This document shows, piece by piece, positions 1-7,956 of a stretch of 46,226 bases of DNA. Every line of letters starts with the position of its first letter. Positions within the stretch are counted from its first letter, which is position 1. The stretch lies in the NCBI GenBank assembly GCA_023382655.1, contig JAHDWK010000042.1:1-46226 (forward strand), in the 5' to 3' direction. The position numbers and the translations under genes are program-made. The DNA comes from Anaerolineae bacterium. GTDB lineage: Bacteria > Chloroflexota > Anaerolineae > Promineifilales > Promineifilaceae. Below the pieces are notes generated by a model. That model saw only the letters and a program-made list of their open reading frames with translations. It did no database searches and was not told the DNA's origin.

Positions 1-471
1 GAAGATGGCGACATGGATGTGACCACGTTCACGGCCACCTCGCAATCGGATGCCAGTGCAACTGATTCGGTTGACCTGACGACCACGGCCGTGATTGTCC
101 CAGCCTATGGCGTCGAAGTGACCGCTGAGGATGCTGACCTTTCCGGTGAGGTGGGCACAACAGTGATGTATATGCTCTGGATTACCAATACCGGCAATGT
201 CCAGGATACCTTTGACGTGATAGTCAGTGGAAATGAGTGGGATACTGCCCCAGCCGTTGCCAGCATTACCCTGGCAGCCAACGCAGGTGGTTCCGTGATG
301 GTTCACGTAGACATCCCGGCGACGGCGGCTAACGGCGACACGGACACAGTCACGGTGACGGTAACGTCGCAGAGTAGCGCGGCAGCCACGGATTCGGTTG
401 TGCTGACGACAACGGCCGTTGTCACCGACACCACGATCTACATCTACCTGCCGGTTATCATGAAGCCGTAA
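1..471 (+). CDS. C-terminal part of a large secreted repeat protein with YLPVIMKP tail
   Basis: The reading frame is open from the first base, so the start lies upstream and only about 156 residues are visible. The sequence shows two copies of a beta-rich unit: a TSQS..A.ATDSV.LTTTAV phrase recurs near both ends, flanking an ITNTGNVQDTFDV segment. That segment is typical of NEW3/CARDB-like extracellular domains. The protein ends in YIYLPVIMKP. Two other secreted proteins of this window carry similar tails (near 34185 and 37770), which suggests a shared sorting or anchoring signal. It probably acts outside the cell as a structural or adhesion domain. No catalytic motif is visible. A perfect intrinsic terminator follows 56 nt after the stop. 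Confidence 0.75.
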   Translation, partial: EDGDMDVTTFTATSQSDASATDSVDLTTTAVIVPAYGVEVTAEDADLSGEVGTTVMYMLWITNTGNVQDTFDVIVSGNEWDTAPAVASITLAANAGGSVMVHVDIPATAANGDTDTVTVTVTSQSSAAATDSVVLTTTAVVTDTTIYIYLPVIMKP

Positions 472-526
472 CCCCTTTAGTCCCAATTGAGAATCGGCGC
501 CGCGCCGGTTCTTGACCCGGTAAAGT

Positions 527-563
527 AAGAGGGTATCTGGTCACAGATACCCTCTTCTTTTTC
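527..563 (+). terminator. Intrinsic terminator after the secreted protein
   Basis: A perfect 13-bp stem (527-539 with 544-556) closes on a GTCA loop and is followed by CTTTTTC. It ends the upstream secreted-protein transcript just before the SRP RNA promoter. Confidence 0.85.
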
Positions 564-573
564 TCACCTGGAT

Positions 574-602
574 TTGACCGGGGGGGGGGATTTTGTTACG
601 AT
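574..602 (+). promoter_or_regulatory. Probable promoter of the SRP RNA
   Basis: TTGACC (574-579) and TACGAT (597-602) are 17 nt apart. The spacer begins with a run of ten G (580-589). Transcription would start near 609, so the precursor would carry about 27 nt before the folded SRP RNA. The -10 matches the consensus at only four of six positions. Confidence 0.5.
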
Positions 603-635
603 CCCGTTCGCTTCATTAACAGATGTATTCATGAG

Positions 636-749
636 ACCGGTGAGCACTGGGTCCCTGGCGGCGAAAGCCGCCGAACCGTGTCAGGTCTGGAAAGAAGCAG
701 CACTAAGGCGATTCTTTCGGGCGCCCAGGATAACCTGGTGGTCATCGGT
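636..749 (+). ncRNA. ffs: Signal recognition particle RNA, small bacterial type
   Basis: The conserved SRP apical domain is present: GTCAGG (680-685), a GGAA tetraloop region and AGCAG (696-700), in the usual order of the Ffh-binding hairpin. The ends pair: ACCGGTGA (636-643) with TCATCGGT (742-749), all eight pairs with one G-U wobble. Further stem segments such as CTGGCGGC-GAAA-GCCGCC lie between. The size of about 114 nt suits a small SRP RNA without an Alu domain. It binds Ffh and targets membrane and secreted proteins to the Sec translocon. A longer reading of the next coding frame would start inside this RNA at 678, which argues for the later start at 840. Exact processed ends are inferred from pairing. 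Confidence 0.88.
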
Positions 750-778
750 TCCATGGATATGTCGAGAGATTGGCGATT

Positions 779-839
779 AGAGATTGGAGATTACGTAGCG
801 CCTGTGACCTCTGCTCTCCAATCTCCAATCTCTTTTTTT
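779..839 (+). terminator. Repeat-derived hairpin terminating the SRP RNA
   Basis: AGAGATTGGAGATT (779-792) pairs perfectly with AATCTCCAATCTCT (820-833), followed by TTTTTT. The arms belong to the GAGATTGG repeat family found elsewhere in the window, for example at 16725, 17248, 17802 and 31433. Here the repeat appears to serve as the terminator of the SRP RNA. Confidence 0.65.
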
Positions 840-2252
840 ATGCATACTCGTAACCACCTATCCACCTTGCTGGTAATTCTCTTTCTGCTGTTGGGCATGA
901 GCAGCCTGGCAGCGGCCGGTTATTTGCTGGCCCAAGAGGTGTATGTGGTGATGGATGGAGACCAGCAGGTTGCCCGGCTTTCCGGCCGTTACCGGACGGT
1001 GGCCGAGGTGTTGGCGGCGGCGCGGGTGACGCTGCGGCCAGAAGATGTGGTATCTCCACCTTTGGAAGCGCCGCCTGCCACCACTATCACCATCCAACGC
1101 GCCCGCGCCGTTACCGTGCGTACCGCCACCGGAGTACAGACCTACTTTAGCCAACAGCCGAATTTAGCCGCTTTTCTGGCGGAAATTGACCTGACGTTGC
1201 CCACCGATGTGCCTATTTTTGCCGATGGGGTACGGGTGACGGTAGATGCTTTGGCCACACGGCCGTTACCCCACACCGTGGAAATCGGCAAATTTGCGAC
1301 CATCACCATCCACGACGGCCGTCAGCGCCAGACTGTGCGCACAGGTGCTACCACCGTAGGCACGGCCGTAGCCGCTGCCGGGATCACCCTACAACCACTG
1401 GATAGTACCGAACCGCCGCCGCATACCCTGCTCAGCGACGGCCTGACTATTACCGTACGGCGGGCGTTTAATGTGACCATTCTGGTGGACGGCCGTACCA
1501 TCACCACCCGTACTGCCCATGTCAATGCTCAAGAGGTGTTGGCCGATAACGGCATAACGCTCATCGGCCATGATTATGTGCTGCCCGGCCCAGAAACAGC
1601 CTTGTCGCCGGACGCCACCATTCAGGTCGTGCGCGTTACCGAGGATTTTCGCCTGGCAGACCAACCGATTGATTACCAGACCATTTATCAGGCTGACGGC
1701 CGTCTGGAAATTGACACCCGGCAAATTGTCAGCCCTGGCGTCCCCGGTATTTTACGGCAGCGCATTCGGGTGCGGTATGAAAACGGTACGGCCGTTAGCG
1801 AAACAGTAGACGGGGAATGGGTGGCGCGGGAGCCGGTGACGGAGGTGGTGGGGTACGGCACCAAAATTGTCACCCGCGTTCTCAACACCCCCGATGGTGG
1901 GTTGCAATACTGGCGGGTGGTCACCATGCGTGTGACTTCCTATCATGCGGGCAGTTCGGGCAAGCCGTTAGATGCACCGGATTACGGGATTACGGCCAGC
2001 GGTTTACCGGCGCAGCAAGGCGTAGTAGCGGTAGACCGGGCCATTGTGCCCTGGCGTAGTTGGGTTTATGTGCCTGGTTATGGCGTGGGTTATGCCGGTG
2101 ATACGGGGGGGGGCGTTCACGGCCGTTGGATTGACCTGGGTTATGCCGAAGACGCCTACATCCCCTGGTCGGGCACGGTAGACGTGTATTATCTGACCCC
2201 TATTCCACCGCTGGAAGATATTAACTTCCTGCTGCCGGAGGCGTTGCCGTAG
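840..2252 (+). CDS. Cell-wall protein with DUF348 repeats, G5 and 3D domains (YabE/Rpf-like)
   Basis: A 470-residue secreted protein. A hydrophobic signal or anchor segment lies at about residues 7-32. Ubiquitin-like DUF348 modules follow (near 35-75, 153-195 and 213-255, each starting with an xVDG or xHDGR strand). A G5-like domain comes next (about 270-345), then a C-terminal 3D domain (about 362-460) with the DTGGGVHGRWIDLGY region. In YabE-type proteins the 3D domain is related to MltA-like glycan lyases, so a role in peptidoglycan turnover is likely. I chose 840 because an upstream in-frame ATG at 678 lies inside the SRP RNA. No clear Shine-Dalgarno precedes 840. It is followed after 6 nt by rsmA, as yabE is near ksgA in Firmicutes. 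A run of nine G lies in the 3D coding region (2105-2113). Confidence 0.82.
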   Translation: MHTRNHLSTLLVILFLLLGMSSLAAAGYLLAQEVYVVMDGDQQVARLSGRYRTVAEVLAAARVTLRPEDVVSPPLEAPPATTITIQRARAVTVRTATGVQTYFSQQPNLAAFLAEIDLTLPTDVPIFADGVRVTVDALATRPLPHTVEIGKFATITIHDGRQRQTVRTGATTVGTAVAAAGITLQPLDSTEPPPHTLLSDGLTITVRRAFNVTILVDGRTITTRTAHVNAQEVLADNGITLIGHDYVLPGPETALSPDATIQVVRVTEDFRLADQPIDYQTIYQADGRLEIDTRQIVSPGVPGILRQRIRVRYENGTAVSETVDGEWVAREPVTEVVGYGTKIVTRVLNTPDGGLQYWRVVTMRVTSYHAGSSGKPLDAPDYGITASGLPAQQGVVAVDRAIVPWRSWVYVPGYGVGYAGDTGGGVHGRWIDLGYAEDAYIPWSGTVDVYYLTPIPPLEDINFLLPEALP

Positions 2253-2258
2253 CCTTTC

Positions 2259-3074
2259 ATGCACCCCAAACAACTCCTCGACCAATACCAACTGGAACCG
2301 AAAAAGAGTCTGGGCCAAAATTTCTTGTTTGATGACAATGTGCTGGCGCGCATTGTGGATGCGGCGGTGGTGGGGGCGGCGGACGAGGTGCTGGAAATTG
2401 GGCCGGGTCTGGGGGCGCTGACGCGGCTGCTGGCGCAGCGGGCGCGGCGGGTGGTGGCGGTGGAACTGGATGATCGCTTCTTGCCTATTTTGCACAACGA
2501 ATTGACTGGATTGGCGAATGTAGAAATCATTCGTGGAGATATATTGGCGCAAGAACCGGGTGTATTGTTTACACGGCCGTACAAAGTTGTCGCCAATGTG
2601 CCCTATTACATCACCGGGGCCATTTTGCGCCATTTACTGGCAGCGGCGCGCAAACCGGAACTGATGGTGTTGACGGTGCAAAAAGAGGTGGCGGAACGGC
2701 TTGCGGCCGTACCCCCCCATATGTCTCTGCTGGCCGTCAGTGTGCAGTTTTACGGCCGTGTGCAGACCATTGCCACCATCAAAGCGGGCGCATTTTGGCC
2801 GCGCCCGGATGTGGATTCGGCGGCGGTGCGCGTGGAATTGCTGGGGGCACGGCCGTTGCCCCTGGCTCAGGAAGAATCGTTTTTCCGCATCGTCCGCGCC
2901 GGTTTCAGCCAGAAACGCAAACAACTGCAAAACAACCTGCGCCAGTTAGGGCTGGACAAAGAGGATGTAATAAAATGGCTGGACGCGGCGGAGGTGGACG
3001 GCCGTCGGCGCGCCGAAACCCTGAGCCTAGCCGAATGGCTGGCTATGTATCAAGCCTTTTCAAAAATAAGGTAA
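2259..3074 (+). CDS. rsmA: 16S rRNA (adenine1518-N6/adenine1519-N6)-dimethyltransferase RsmA (KsgA)
   Basis: A 271-residue protein of normal family length. The N-terminal KKSLGQNFLFD is the KsgA signature. EIGPGLGALT (about 45-54) is the SAM-binding motif I, and NVPYYIT (about 113) is the NxPY catalytic motif of adenine dimethyltransferases. The C-terminal helical domain is complete, with the typical FSQKRKQLQNNL. It dimethylates two adjacent adenines in helix 45 of 16S rRNA late in small-subunit assembly. It starts 6 nt after the 3D-domain gene and is probably co-transcribed with it. The catalytic motifs are intact and the call is firm. Confidence 0.96.
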   Translation: MHPKQLLDQYQLEPKKSLGQNFLFDDNVLARIVDAAVVGAADEVLEIGPGLGALTRLLAQRARRVVAVELDDRFLPILHNELTGLANVEIIRGDILAQEPGVLFTRPYKVVANVPYYITGAILRHLLAAARKPELMVLTVQKEVAERLAAVPPHMSLLAVSVQFYGRVQTIATIKAGAFWPRPDVDSAAVRVELLGARPLPLAQEESFFRIVRAGFSQKRKQLQNNLRQLGLDKEDVIKWLDAAEVDGRRRAETLSLAEWLAMYQAFSKIR

Positions 3075-3094
3075 TGTCTTTACTTTTTCGCCAT

Positions 3095-3168
3095 GACTAC
3101 AGCGGATAAAGAAATACACGGATTCCTCTTCGGAGATTCCTCCGCTTATTTCTCCATCCGTTGTAGTC
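3095..3168. repeat. Imperfect inverted repeat downstream of rsmA
   Basis: GACTACAGCGGATAAAGAAA pairs imperfectly with the reverse complement of the segment ending TCCATCCGTTGTAGTC. A smaller hairpin lies in the loop. No T-run follows, so it need not be a terminator. It belongs to the hairpin repeats found in many gene gaps of this window. Confidence 0.55.
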
Positions 3169-3231
3169 TTAAGGGGATAGCGAAGACTTCGTCACACTAA
3201 CAAATAAAAGCAATGGAGCAATTACACCCAC

Positions 3232-4434
3232 ATGAAACATATCACCATAATTCTCAGTATCATTACCCTCATCTTCCTGTTCGTAGCCTGTTCTTCTAAT
3301 GCCGAAATATCCGACGAAGATGTTCAAGTAGCCCAGGCATCCCCCTCGTCTATAACCGAACCAACACCAACCAACACCTCAATTCCAACCGCTACCCATA
3401 CTCCCACTCCTGAACCCACACAAACCACCACCCCGGTTCCTGCAAACACCCCTACCCCAACGGCAACACCCAGCCCAACGCCGCCAGCTTGTGATAATAC
3501 ATTGCTTAGAGAAGCGATAGTCTCGCTAAATTCCCTTGATTCCTACAAGAACAGCATGGAAGTTAAGGGAACGATAGGAACGCTTGAACTGACGGTGATG
3601 CAAATGGATTCGATGGCCTCTTTCAATAATGGACAGATAGAAGCGTTTGAGGCAACCATGCAATTAACCACGCCAGAACAGGTAAATTTTCAAATGATTT
3701 TGGTGGAAGACAATGTGTATTTCCGGGAACTTCCTGACGAGAATTGGATCGTGTTTACAGGACAAATGGCAAACACCTATCTGAATCGCTTCACGGATGT
3801 ACAGTTCTTGAAACCGGAACTGATGGATGCACTGGAAGATGCTGAATGTGTCAGTTCCGTTTCGGAACTGGATGGGCAAATGGCACAACTGTACAGTTAC
3901 TATGATGTAAACCTAGAAAACGTTCCAGGTAGGGGAGGTGTTGCGCTAGGAAACTCACTCTCAGAAGTTGGCCTGGCACAGGTTTCTATATGGCTGTTGC
4001 CTGTTGATAATATGGTAATCCCAGTTAAATTCTTAATGGAGCTTGAAGTGGTAGAAACCGGCCAGGAAATGGAGATGGGCATGGCTCAGGAACTTTATGA
4101 TATTAATGTTCCTGTGGAGATAACAGTTCCCGAAAATGTCATCGTCCCTTCGTTTTTTCTTGATATCCCCCTGCCCGAAGATGCCGAGAATTTAACAGAG
4201 AATGACTTTCTCATTTCGTTTACCACATCTATGCCTCCCCACGAAGTAATGGCTATGTATACGTCTTTCCTGGAAGAAACAGGTTGGATGCAAACTGATT
4301 CTTATATCGCGGAAGAGCGTGGCGTTTTGTTTGAAGTGATTGAGTATTCTAGAGAAGAGCAAGAAGTAGTAGTCGCCGTTTCCGAGCAACCAGATTTTAC
4401 CATTGTCAGTATTGCTGGCGGGGATAAACCCTAA
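3232..4434 (+). CDS. Lipoprotein with Thr-Pro-rich linker, function unknown
   Basis: A 400-residue protein. A type II signal peptide ends in the lipobox LFVAC with Cys20 as the likely lipidated residue. A TP-rich, low-complexity linker (about 35-85) is followed by a globular region that begins at an acidic DNTLLREAIVSLNSLDSY segment. That fold, with paired beta strands and 'LELTVMQMDS', is reminiscent of LolA/LppX-type lipid-binding lipoproteins, but I cannot confirm this. The C-terminal 80 residues (FLISFTTSMPPHEVMAMY onward) look like a separate small domain. The gene is AT-richer than its neighbours and contains no ACGGCCGT octamer, which may mean a different origin. No RBS is obvious. Confidence 0.7.
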   Translation: MKHITIILSIITLIFLFVACSSNAEISDEDVQVAQASPSSITEPTPTNTSIPTATHTPTPEPTQTTTPVPANTPTPTATPSPTPPACDNTLLREAIVSLNSLDSYKNSMEVKGTIGTLELTVMQMDSMASFNNGQIEAFEATMQLTTPEQVNFQMILVEDNVYFRELPDENWIVFTGQMANTYLNRFTDVQFLKPELMDALEDAECVSSVSELDGQMAQLYSYYDVNLENVPGRGGVALGNSLSEVGLAQVSIWLLPVDNMVIPVKFLMELEVVETGQEMEMGMAQELYDINVPVEITVPENVIVPSFFLDIPLPEDAENLTENDFLISFTTSMPPHEVMAMYTSFLEETGWMQTDSYIAEERGVLFEVIEYSREEQEVVVAVSEQPDFTIVSIAGGDKP

Positions 4435-4606
4435 ACCAAAGGGCCTCATAAGTAAAATAGATCACAGGCAGCAGCCCACCACGAGTAATGAAAATCTGTA
4501 ACGCGATTTGCCAGATCGCGCTGTATCCACTTGGGCAAATTTAAGCCCGATGGTAAGAATGGTGACGCATGATCCTGTTGTTCCAACGAGGTGTAAACAG
4601 GAGTAT

Positions 4607-5851
4607 ATGGTGCAAGAGACAACGGTTTTTGATGAACGGTTGGAAGAACCCCTACCTATTGCTGACCCGGAAATAGATATACTGGCCGAGGGGCGTTTGC
4701 ACAAGATCATGCTGTTTTTTCACCGACCGGCAGCCTGGCCTGATGGGGCGCTGCTGTTGGTGTGGCTGGTTCTTACTGTGCTGGCGGGATTGTTGTGGGG
4801 GGTGATTTCCGGTGACAAGACTTCAGTGCGCATCGTGACCTTGTTGTCTGGTTTACTGATGGCGGCCGATATGCTATTGCTGCGCTCATTGCCCCGGCGG
4901 GGGATTTCCTACGGCCCCTGGCAGGCGCAGTTTGTGGTGTTGGCGCTGCCGCGGCTGGCGGCCACGGCCGTGGCCGCTCTCATCGTTCGTATGGTGGGCC
5001 TGGAATGGGGGATTAGCCTTTTCCTGGTGGCGCAATTGCTTGGTCTGGCGGCGCTCATTTGGGGTACGGAAATTGAACCGTTTCGCCTGCGGATGACCGA
5101 GTTCATCATGTTTACCGACCGCCTGAAACCGGGCAGCCCGCCCCTGCGCCTGCTGCACATTTCTGACCTGCACATCGAACGGTTGACGGCGCGGGAAGAG
5201 CAGGTGGTGGAACTGGCGCAAAAGGCCAAACCTGACCTGATTGTCATCACCGGAGACTTTGTCAATCTCTCTTACAACCGCGACCCGAAAACACATCAGC
5301 AGGTGTGGCAGTTGTTGCGCCGCCTGAAAGCGCCCCACGGTGTTTATGCCACGCTGGGCAGCCCGACGGTAGATTTGCGGGAAACGGTGGTTCCCATTTT
5401 TGATGACCTGCCGGTGCAGTTGTTGCGGCAGGAATGTGTGTTGGCGGATGTGGGCCACGGCCGTACCCTCACCCTCATTGGCCTGGACTGTACCCACCAC
5501 ATCCCCACCGACGAGGCCCGCTTAGGGCAACTGATGGCCCAGGCCCCGGCCAATTCCCCCCAGCTTTTGCTCTACCATTCACCGGAACTGATGCCCCAGG
5601 CCGTGCAGCACGGGATTGACCTGTACCTCTGCGGCCATACACACGGCGGGCAGGTGCGCCTCCCGCTTATTGGTCCCCTGCTCACCAGTTCCCAATTGGG
5701 GCGGCGATTTGTGATGGGATTGTATCACTACGGCCGTACCCACCTCTATGTCTCGCGCGGCGTTGGCCTGGAAGGTCTCAGCGCCCCCCGTGTCCGCTTC
5801 CTCTGCCCCCCGGAAATTACGCTGGTTACCATTCGGCCGGCGTCCCTGTGA
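4607..5851 (+). CDS. Membrane metallophosphoesterase with altered GNHD motif
   Basis: About 414 residues. Four hydrophobic segments occupy roughly residues 40-160, followed by a calcineurin-like phosphoesterase domain. Visible metal-binding motifs are HISDLHIE, ITGDFVN, a late HSPE and CGHTHGGQ, as in the YkuE/YaeI group that acts on lipid or nucleotide phosphoesters. The expected GNH(D/E) motif is replaced by LGSPTVD, so one metal ligand and the catalytic His appear to be missing. Activity is therefore uncertain. I start it at 4607, which has an AGGAG just upstream with a short spacer of 3 nt. An in-frame ATG at 4508 has weaker support. It converges with the hydrolase at 5906 on a shared hairpin. 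Confidence 0.8.
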   Translation: MVQETTVFDERLEEPLPIADPEIDILAEGRLHKIMLFFHRPAAWPDGALLLVWLVLTVLAGLLWGVISGDKTSVRIVTLLSGLLMAADMLLLRSLPRRGISYGPWQAQFVVLALPRLAATAVAALIVRMVGLEWGISLFLVAQLLGLAALIWGTEIEPFRLRMTEFIMFTDRLKPGSPPLRLLHISDLHIERLTAREEQVVELAQKAKPDLIVITGDFVNLSYNRDPKTHQQVWQLLRRLKAPHGVYATLGSPTVDLRETVVPIFDDLPVQLLRQECVLADVGHGRTLTLIGLDCTHHIPTDEARLGQLMAQAPANSPQLLLYHSPELMPQAVQHGIDLYLCGHTHGGQVRLPLIGPLLTSSQLGRRFVMGLYHYGRTHLYVSRGVGLEGLSAPRVRFLCPPEITLVTIRPASL

Positions 5852-5853
5852 CC

Positions 5854-5910
5854 CGTAATCCGTAATCCGTAGTCCGTTATCCGAGGTCGGTTTACGGATA
5901 ACGGATTACG
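5854..5910. repeat. CGTAATC tandem-unit hairpin between convergent genes
   Basis: Copies of CGTAATC/CGTAGTC/CGTTATC on the left pair with CGGATAACGGATTACG on the right. The hairpin lies between the convergent metallophosphoesterase and hydrolase genes and probably acts as a bidirectional transcription end. The TAA stop of the hydrolase lies within its right arm. Confidence 0.7.
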
Positions 5911-6691
5911 AAATCCCCTGCGACCGTAACCAACTGATGATGTGATCGGCTACGGCCTGCCAGCCCGCTTCCAGCATCATGTCATGGGCCATGTCGAAAA
6001 AGACGGCTTCGGTGTGGTAGGCAACGGCCGTGCTTTTTACCTCATCCACCGTAAAAATAGTGTCCCTGGTGCCGCCCAGTACCAGCAGGGGCGCTTTTAC
6101 CTTTTTTGGTTTAGGCAGATTCAGCCAGAGCATATCGTTAAAAGCGCGGAAGGATTCGTTTTGGAGAAGGCTATAGTACCGCGCCACCTCCTCTTCCGGC
6201 ATCTCCTCGCTAAAAAACATCTCCCGCGCCAACGCCTGCGTGCCGATCACCGGCTGCAAGCTCAACGTCAGGTTTGTCTTGAGCAATACGCCGGGGTGGT
6301 TACGGCCCAGTCGTAACGTCGTGCCAATGACCCCACGCGGCGGTACGGCCGCCAACAGCACCCCGGCCGGCGCATGATACGTTTCCAGGTACTTTTGCAC
6401 CACCAGCCCGCCCATCGAATGTCCAATCACCACCGGCCTGGCCGGTAAACTTTGGGCCACCTCTGCCACATCGGCCACATAACCGGCCACCGAATGCCAG
6501 CGGATTTTTTCACGGCCCGGGCTGTTCCCATGCCCGCGCAGGCTCAGCGCATGAACCGCCCATCCCTTTTCCGCAAAGTAAGGCAGGAAAAATTCATCCC
6601 AACACCACGCCCCGTGCCACGCCCCATGCACAAACAGCAGCGGGGTCTGGTGCTGCACTGTTTCTGGCTGGCGGCTGATCAGTTCTAACAT
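5906..6691 (-). CDS. Alpha/beta hydrolase
   Basis: 261 residues, a typical single-domain alpha/beta hydrolase. FVHGAWHGAWCWDEF (about 21-35) forms the oxyanion-hole loop. GHSMGG (about 91-96) holds the nucleophilic Ser. GGTRD supplies the candidate acid Asp, and the C-terminal AHDMMLE supplies the His. A short cap domain lies between. It likely cleaves an ester or a related bond in the cytoplasm, but the substrate cannot be read from the sequence. An AAGGAGGG Shine-Dalgarno lies 5-6 nt before the start, so the start is secure. The stop codon sits in a hairpin repeat. It is the last gene of a leftward row. Confidence 0.88.
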   Translation of the reverse strand: MLELISRQPETVQHQTPLLFVHGAWHGAWCWDEFFLPYFAEKGWAVHALSLRGHGNSPGREKIRWHSVAGYVADVAEVAQSLPARPVVIGHSMGGLVVQKYLETYHAPAGVLLAAVPPRGVIGTTLRLGRNHPGVLLKTNLTLSLQPVIGTQALAREMFFSEEMPEEEVARYYSLLQNESFRAFNDMLWLNLPKPKKVKAPLLVLGGTRDTIFTVDEVKSTAVAYHTEAVFFDMAHDMMLEAGWQAVADHIISWLRSQGIS

Positions 6692-6707
6692 AATCCCTCC
6701 TTGTTTG

Positions 6708-6790
6708 AGTGAGCAGTAAGCAGTCAGCAGTGAGCAGTAGGCAGTGAGCAGCAGATGACTGCTTACTGCTCACTGTCCACTGCTTACTTT
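6708..6790. repeat. GTGAGCAG/CAGTAAG tandem-unit hairpin
   Basis: Units such as AGTGAGC, AGTAAGC and AGTCAGC repeat on the left. Their complements GCTTACT, GCTCACT and TCCACT follow on the right, giving a long imperfect hairpin between two leftward genes. The same family occurs in frame inside the DUF2723 gene at 16821-16858. Confidence 0.72.
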
Positions 6791-6792
6791 TT

Positions 6793-7872
6793 CTAAGAAA
6801 GCGCCGACCAAACCTCCAACTTCGACTTCACCCGCCGGATGACTTCGTTGGTGAACTCATCAGTGTTGGCGGTGCCGCCGATGTCGGCCGTGCGAATGCC
6901 ATCATACACCGTTTCTAGCGTGGCTTCATAAATGGCGCGGCTGGCCCGTTTGGCTTCCTTCTCCTTCATGTGAGACAACATCCCCGCTCCCGCCAGGATC
7001 ATGGCCATGGGATTAGCCCGGTTCTGCCCCTGTAAGCGGGGTGCCGTACCATGAGGTGCTTCGGCCATCAGGCAGTCAATCTGCCCATCTTCGCCGATGG
7101 AAATGACCATAGACTCTGACCCGGCAATCGAGCCAAACATTTGCAACACCATGTCCGAAAGCAAATCGCCATCCCGGTTCAGCGTCGGAATGACCAACGG
7201 TTCCCCGGTGGTTGCTAGTAGCAGGGCAAAAGTAGCATCAATCAGCTGTGGCTCATAGCGCACATCCGTGTATTTCTGGGCACAGGCATCCATTTCCTCC
7301 TTAAACATGCCTTCGTATACAGGGCTAACGGTAAACTTGGGGCCGCCAAATACTTTGGAACCCGTATCGCGGGCATGTTGGAAGGCGTATTCGGCCACGG
7401 CCCGGCAAACGCGGCGGCTAATCTTTTCGGTACGATAAGCCATCTCATCCGGTGACCCGTCTTCCCCTTCGCGCCATTCCTTCGCGCCGTAGGCGTCATC
7501 CCGTGCCATACGCACCACACTGATGGGGGCATAAACACCGGCAGTGGAGCGCACGCCGGGAATACGTCGGCCGGTGCGCAAAATCACTTCCGCGTCCATC
7601 TCCTCGCGCAAAATGCGGTTGGGGCTACCCACATCTCCCTTTGTCTCCGGGGTAATGGTGGCCGCTTTAAGAGCCACCCGGTGTTCCCGGATCGCTTTCC
7701 CGGCGTCGTAAACCACCTGGTTATTGGTGGCCCGTCGGTTTTCCAGGCTGAGATTATAACGAATAAATTCCACGTCGAACCGGGTCACATGCGAGTCCAA
7801 AACGCGCAGCGCCTCTTCTAATAATTCTTGCCCTGTTTGGTCGCCATCTAAGATGACAATTGTTCGTGCCAT
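6793..7872 (-). CDS. Isocitrate/isopropylmalate dehydrogenase family protein
   Basis: 359 residues from the ATG at 7872, which has AAGGAG 9 nt upstream. An in-frame GTG at 7899 lies in a repeat and is less likely. Family features are the GDLLSDM motif (metal-binding Asp), the GSIAGSESMVISIG segment, and the EAPHGTAPRLQGQNRANPMA stretch of the NAD(P)-binding region. The N-terminus is atypical: GDQTGQE replaces the usual GDGIGPE, and the expected YKANV-like segment reads KFTVSPVYEG. It would oxidatively decarboxylate a 2-hydroxy-3-carboxy acid such as isocitrate, isopropylmalate or homoisocitrate. The exact substrate cannot be told. No leuC/leuD or homocitrate genes are nearby. Confidence 0.85.
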   Translation of the reverse strand: MARTIVILDGDQTGQELLEEALRVLDSHVTRFDVEFIRYNLSLENRRATNNQVVYDAGKAIREHRVALKAATITPETKGDVGSPNRILREEMDAEVILRTGRRIPGVRSTAGVYAPISVVRMARDDAYGAKEWREGEDGSPDEMAYRTEKISRRVCRAVAEYAFQHARDTGSKVFGGPKFTVSPVYEGMFKEEMDACAQKYTDVRYEPQLIDATFALLLATTGEPLVIPTLNRDGDLLSDMVLQMFGSIAGSESMVISIGEDGQIDCLMAEAPHGTAPRLQGQNRANPMAMILAGAGMLSHMKEKEAKRASRAIYEATLETVYDGIRTADIGGTANTDEFTNEVIRRVKSKLEVWSALS

Positions 7873-7893
7873 ACGTCCACTCTCCTTAAAATA

Positions 7894-7946
7894 ATCCACA
7901 GATTACACAGATTTCACAGATTTTATAATCGGTGTAATCTGTGGAT
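7894..7946. repeat. Perfect 15-bp inverted repeat
   Basis: ATCCACAGATTACAC (7894-7908) pairs perfectly with GTGTAATCTGTGGAT (7932-7946). The left side extends into a tandem CACAGATT-like run. It sits between two leftward genes, downstream of the first FemAB gene. Confidence 0.75.
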
Positions 7947-7956
7947 GTTCATATCT

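Noticed and set aside
678..839. N-terminal extension of the G5/3D protein
   Set aside because: It would overlap the SRP RNA and its terminator hairpin. The signal segment begins right after 840.
4508..4606. Upstream start of the membrane metallophosphoesterase
   Set aside because: The extra 33 residues lack family features, while 4607 has an AGGAG close upstream. The evidence is modest because the spacer is short.
5854..5910. CRISPR array suggested by short repeated words
   Set aside because: Units are 7-9 nt, degenerate and without spacers, and no cas genes are present.
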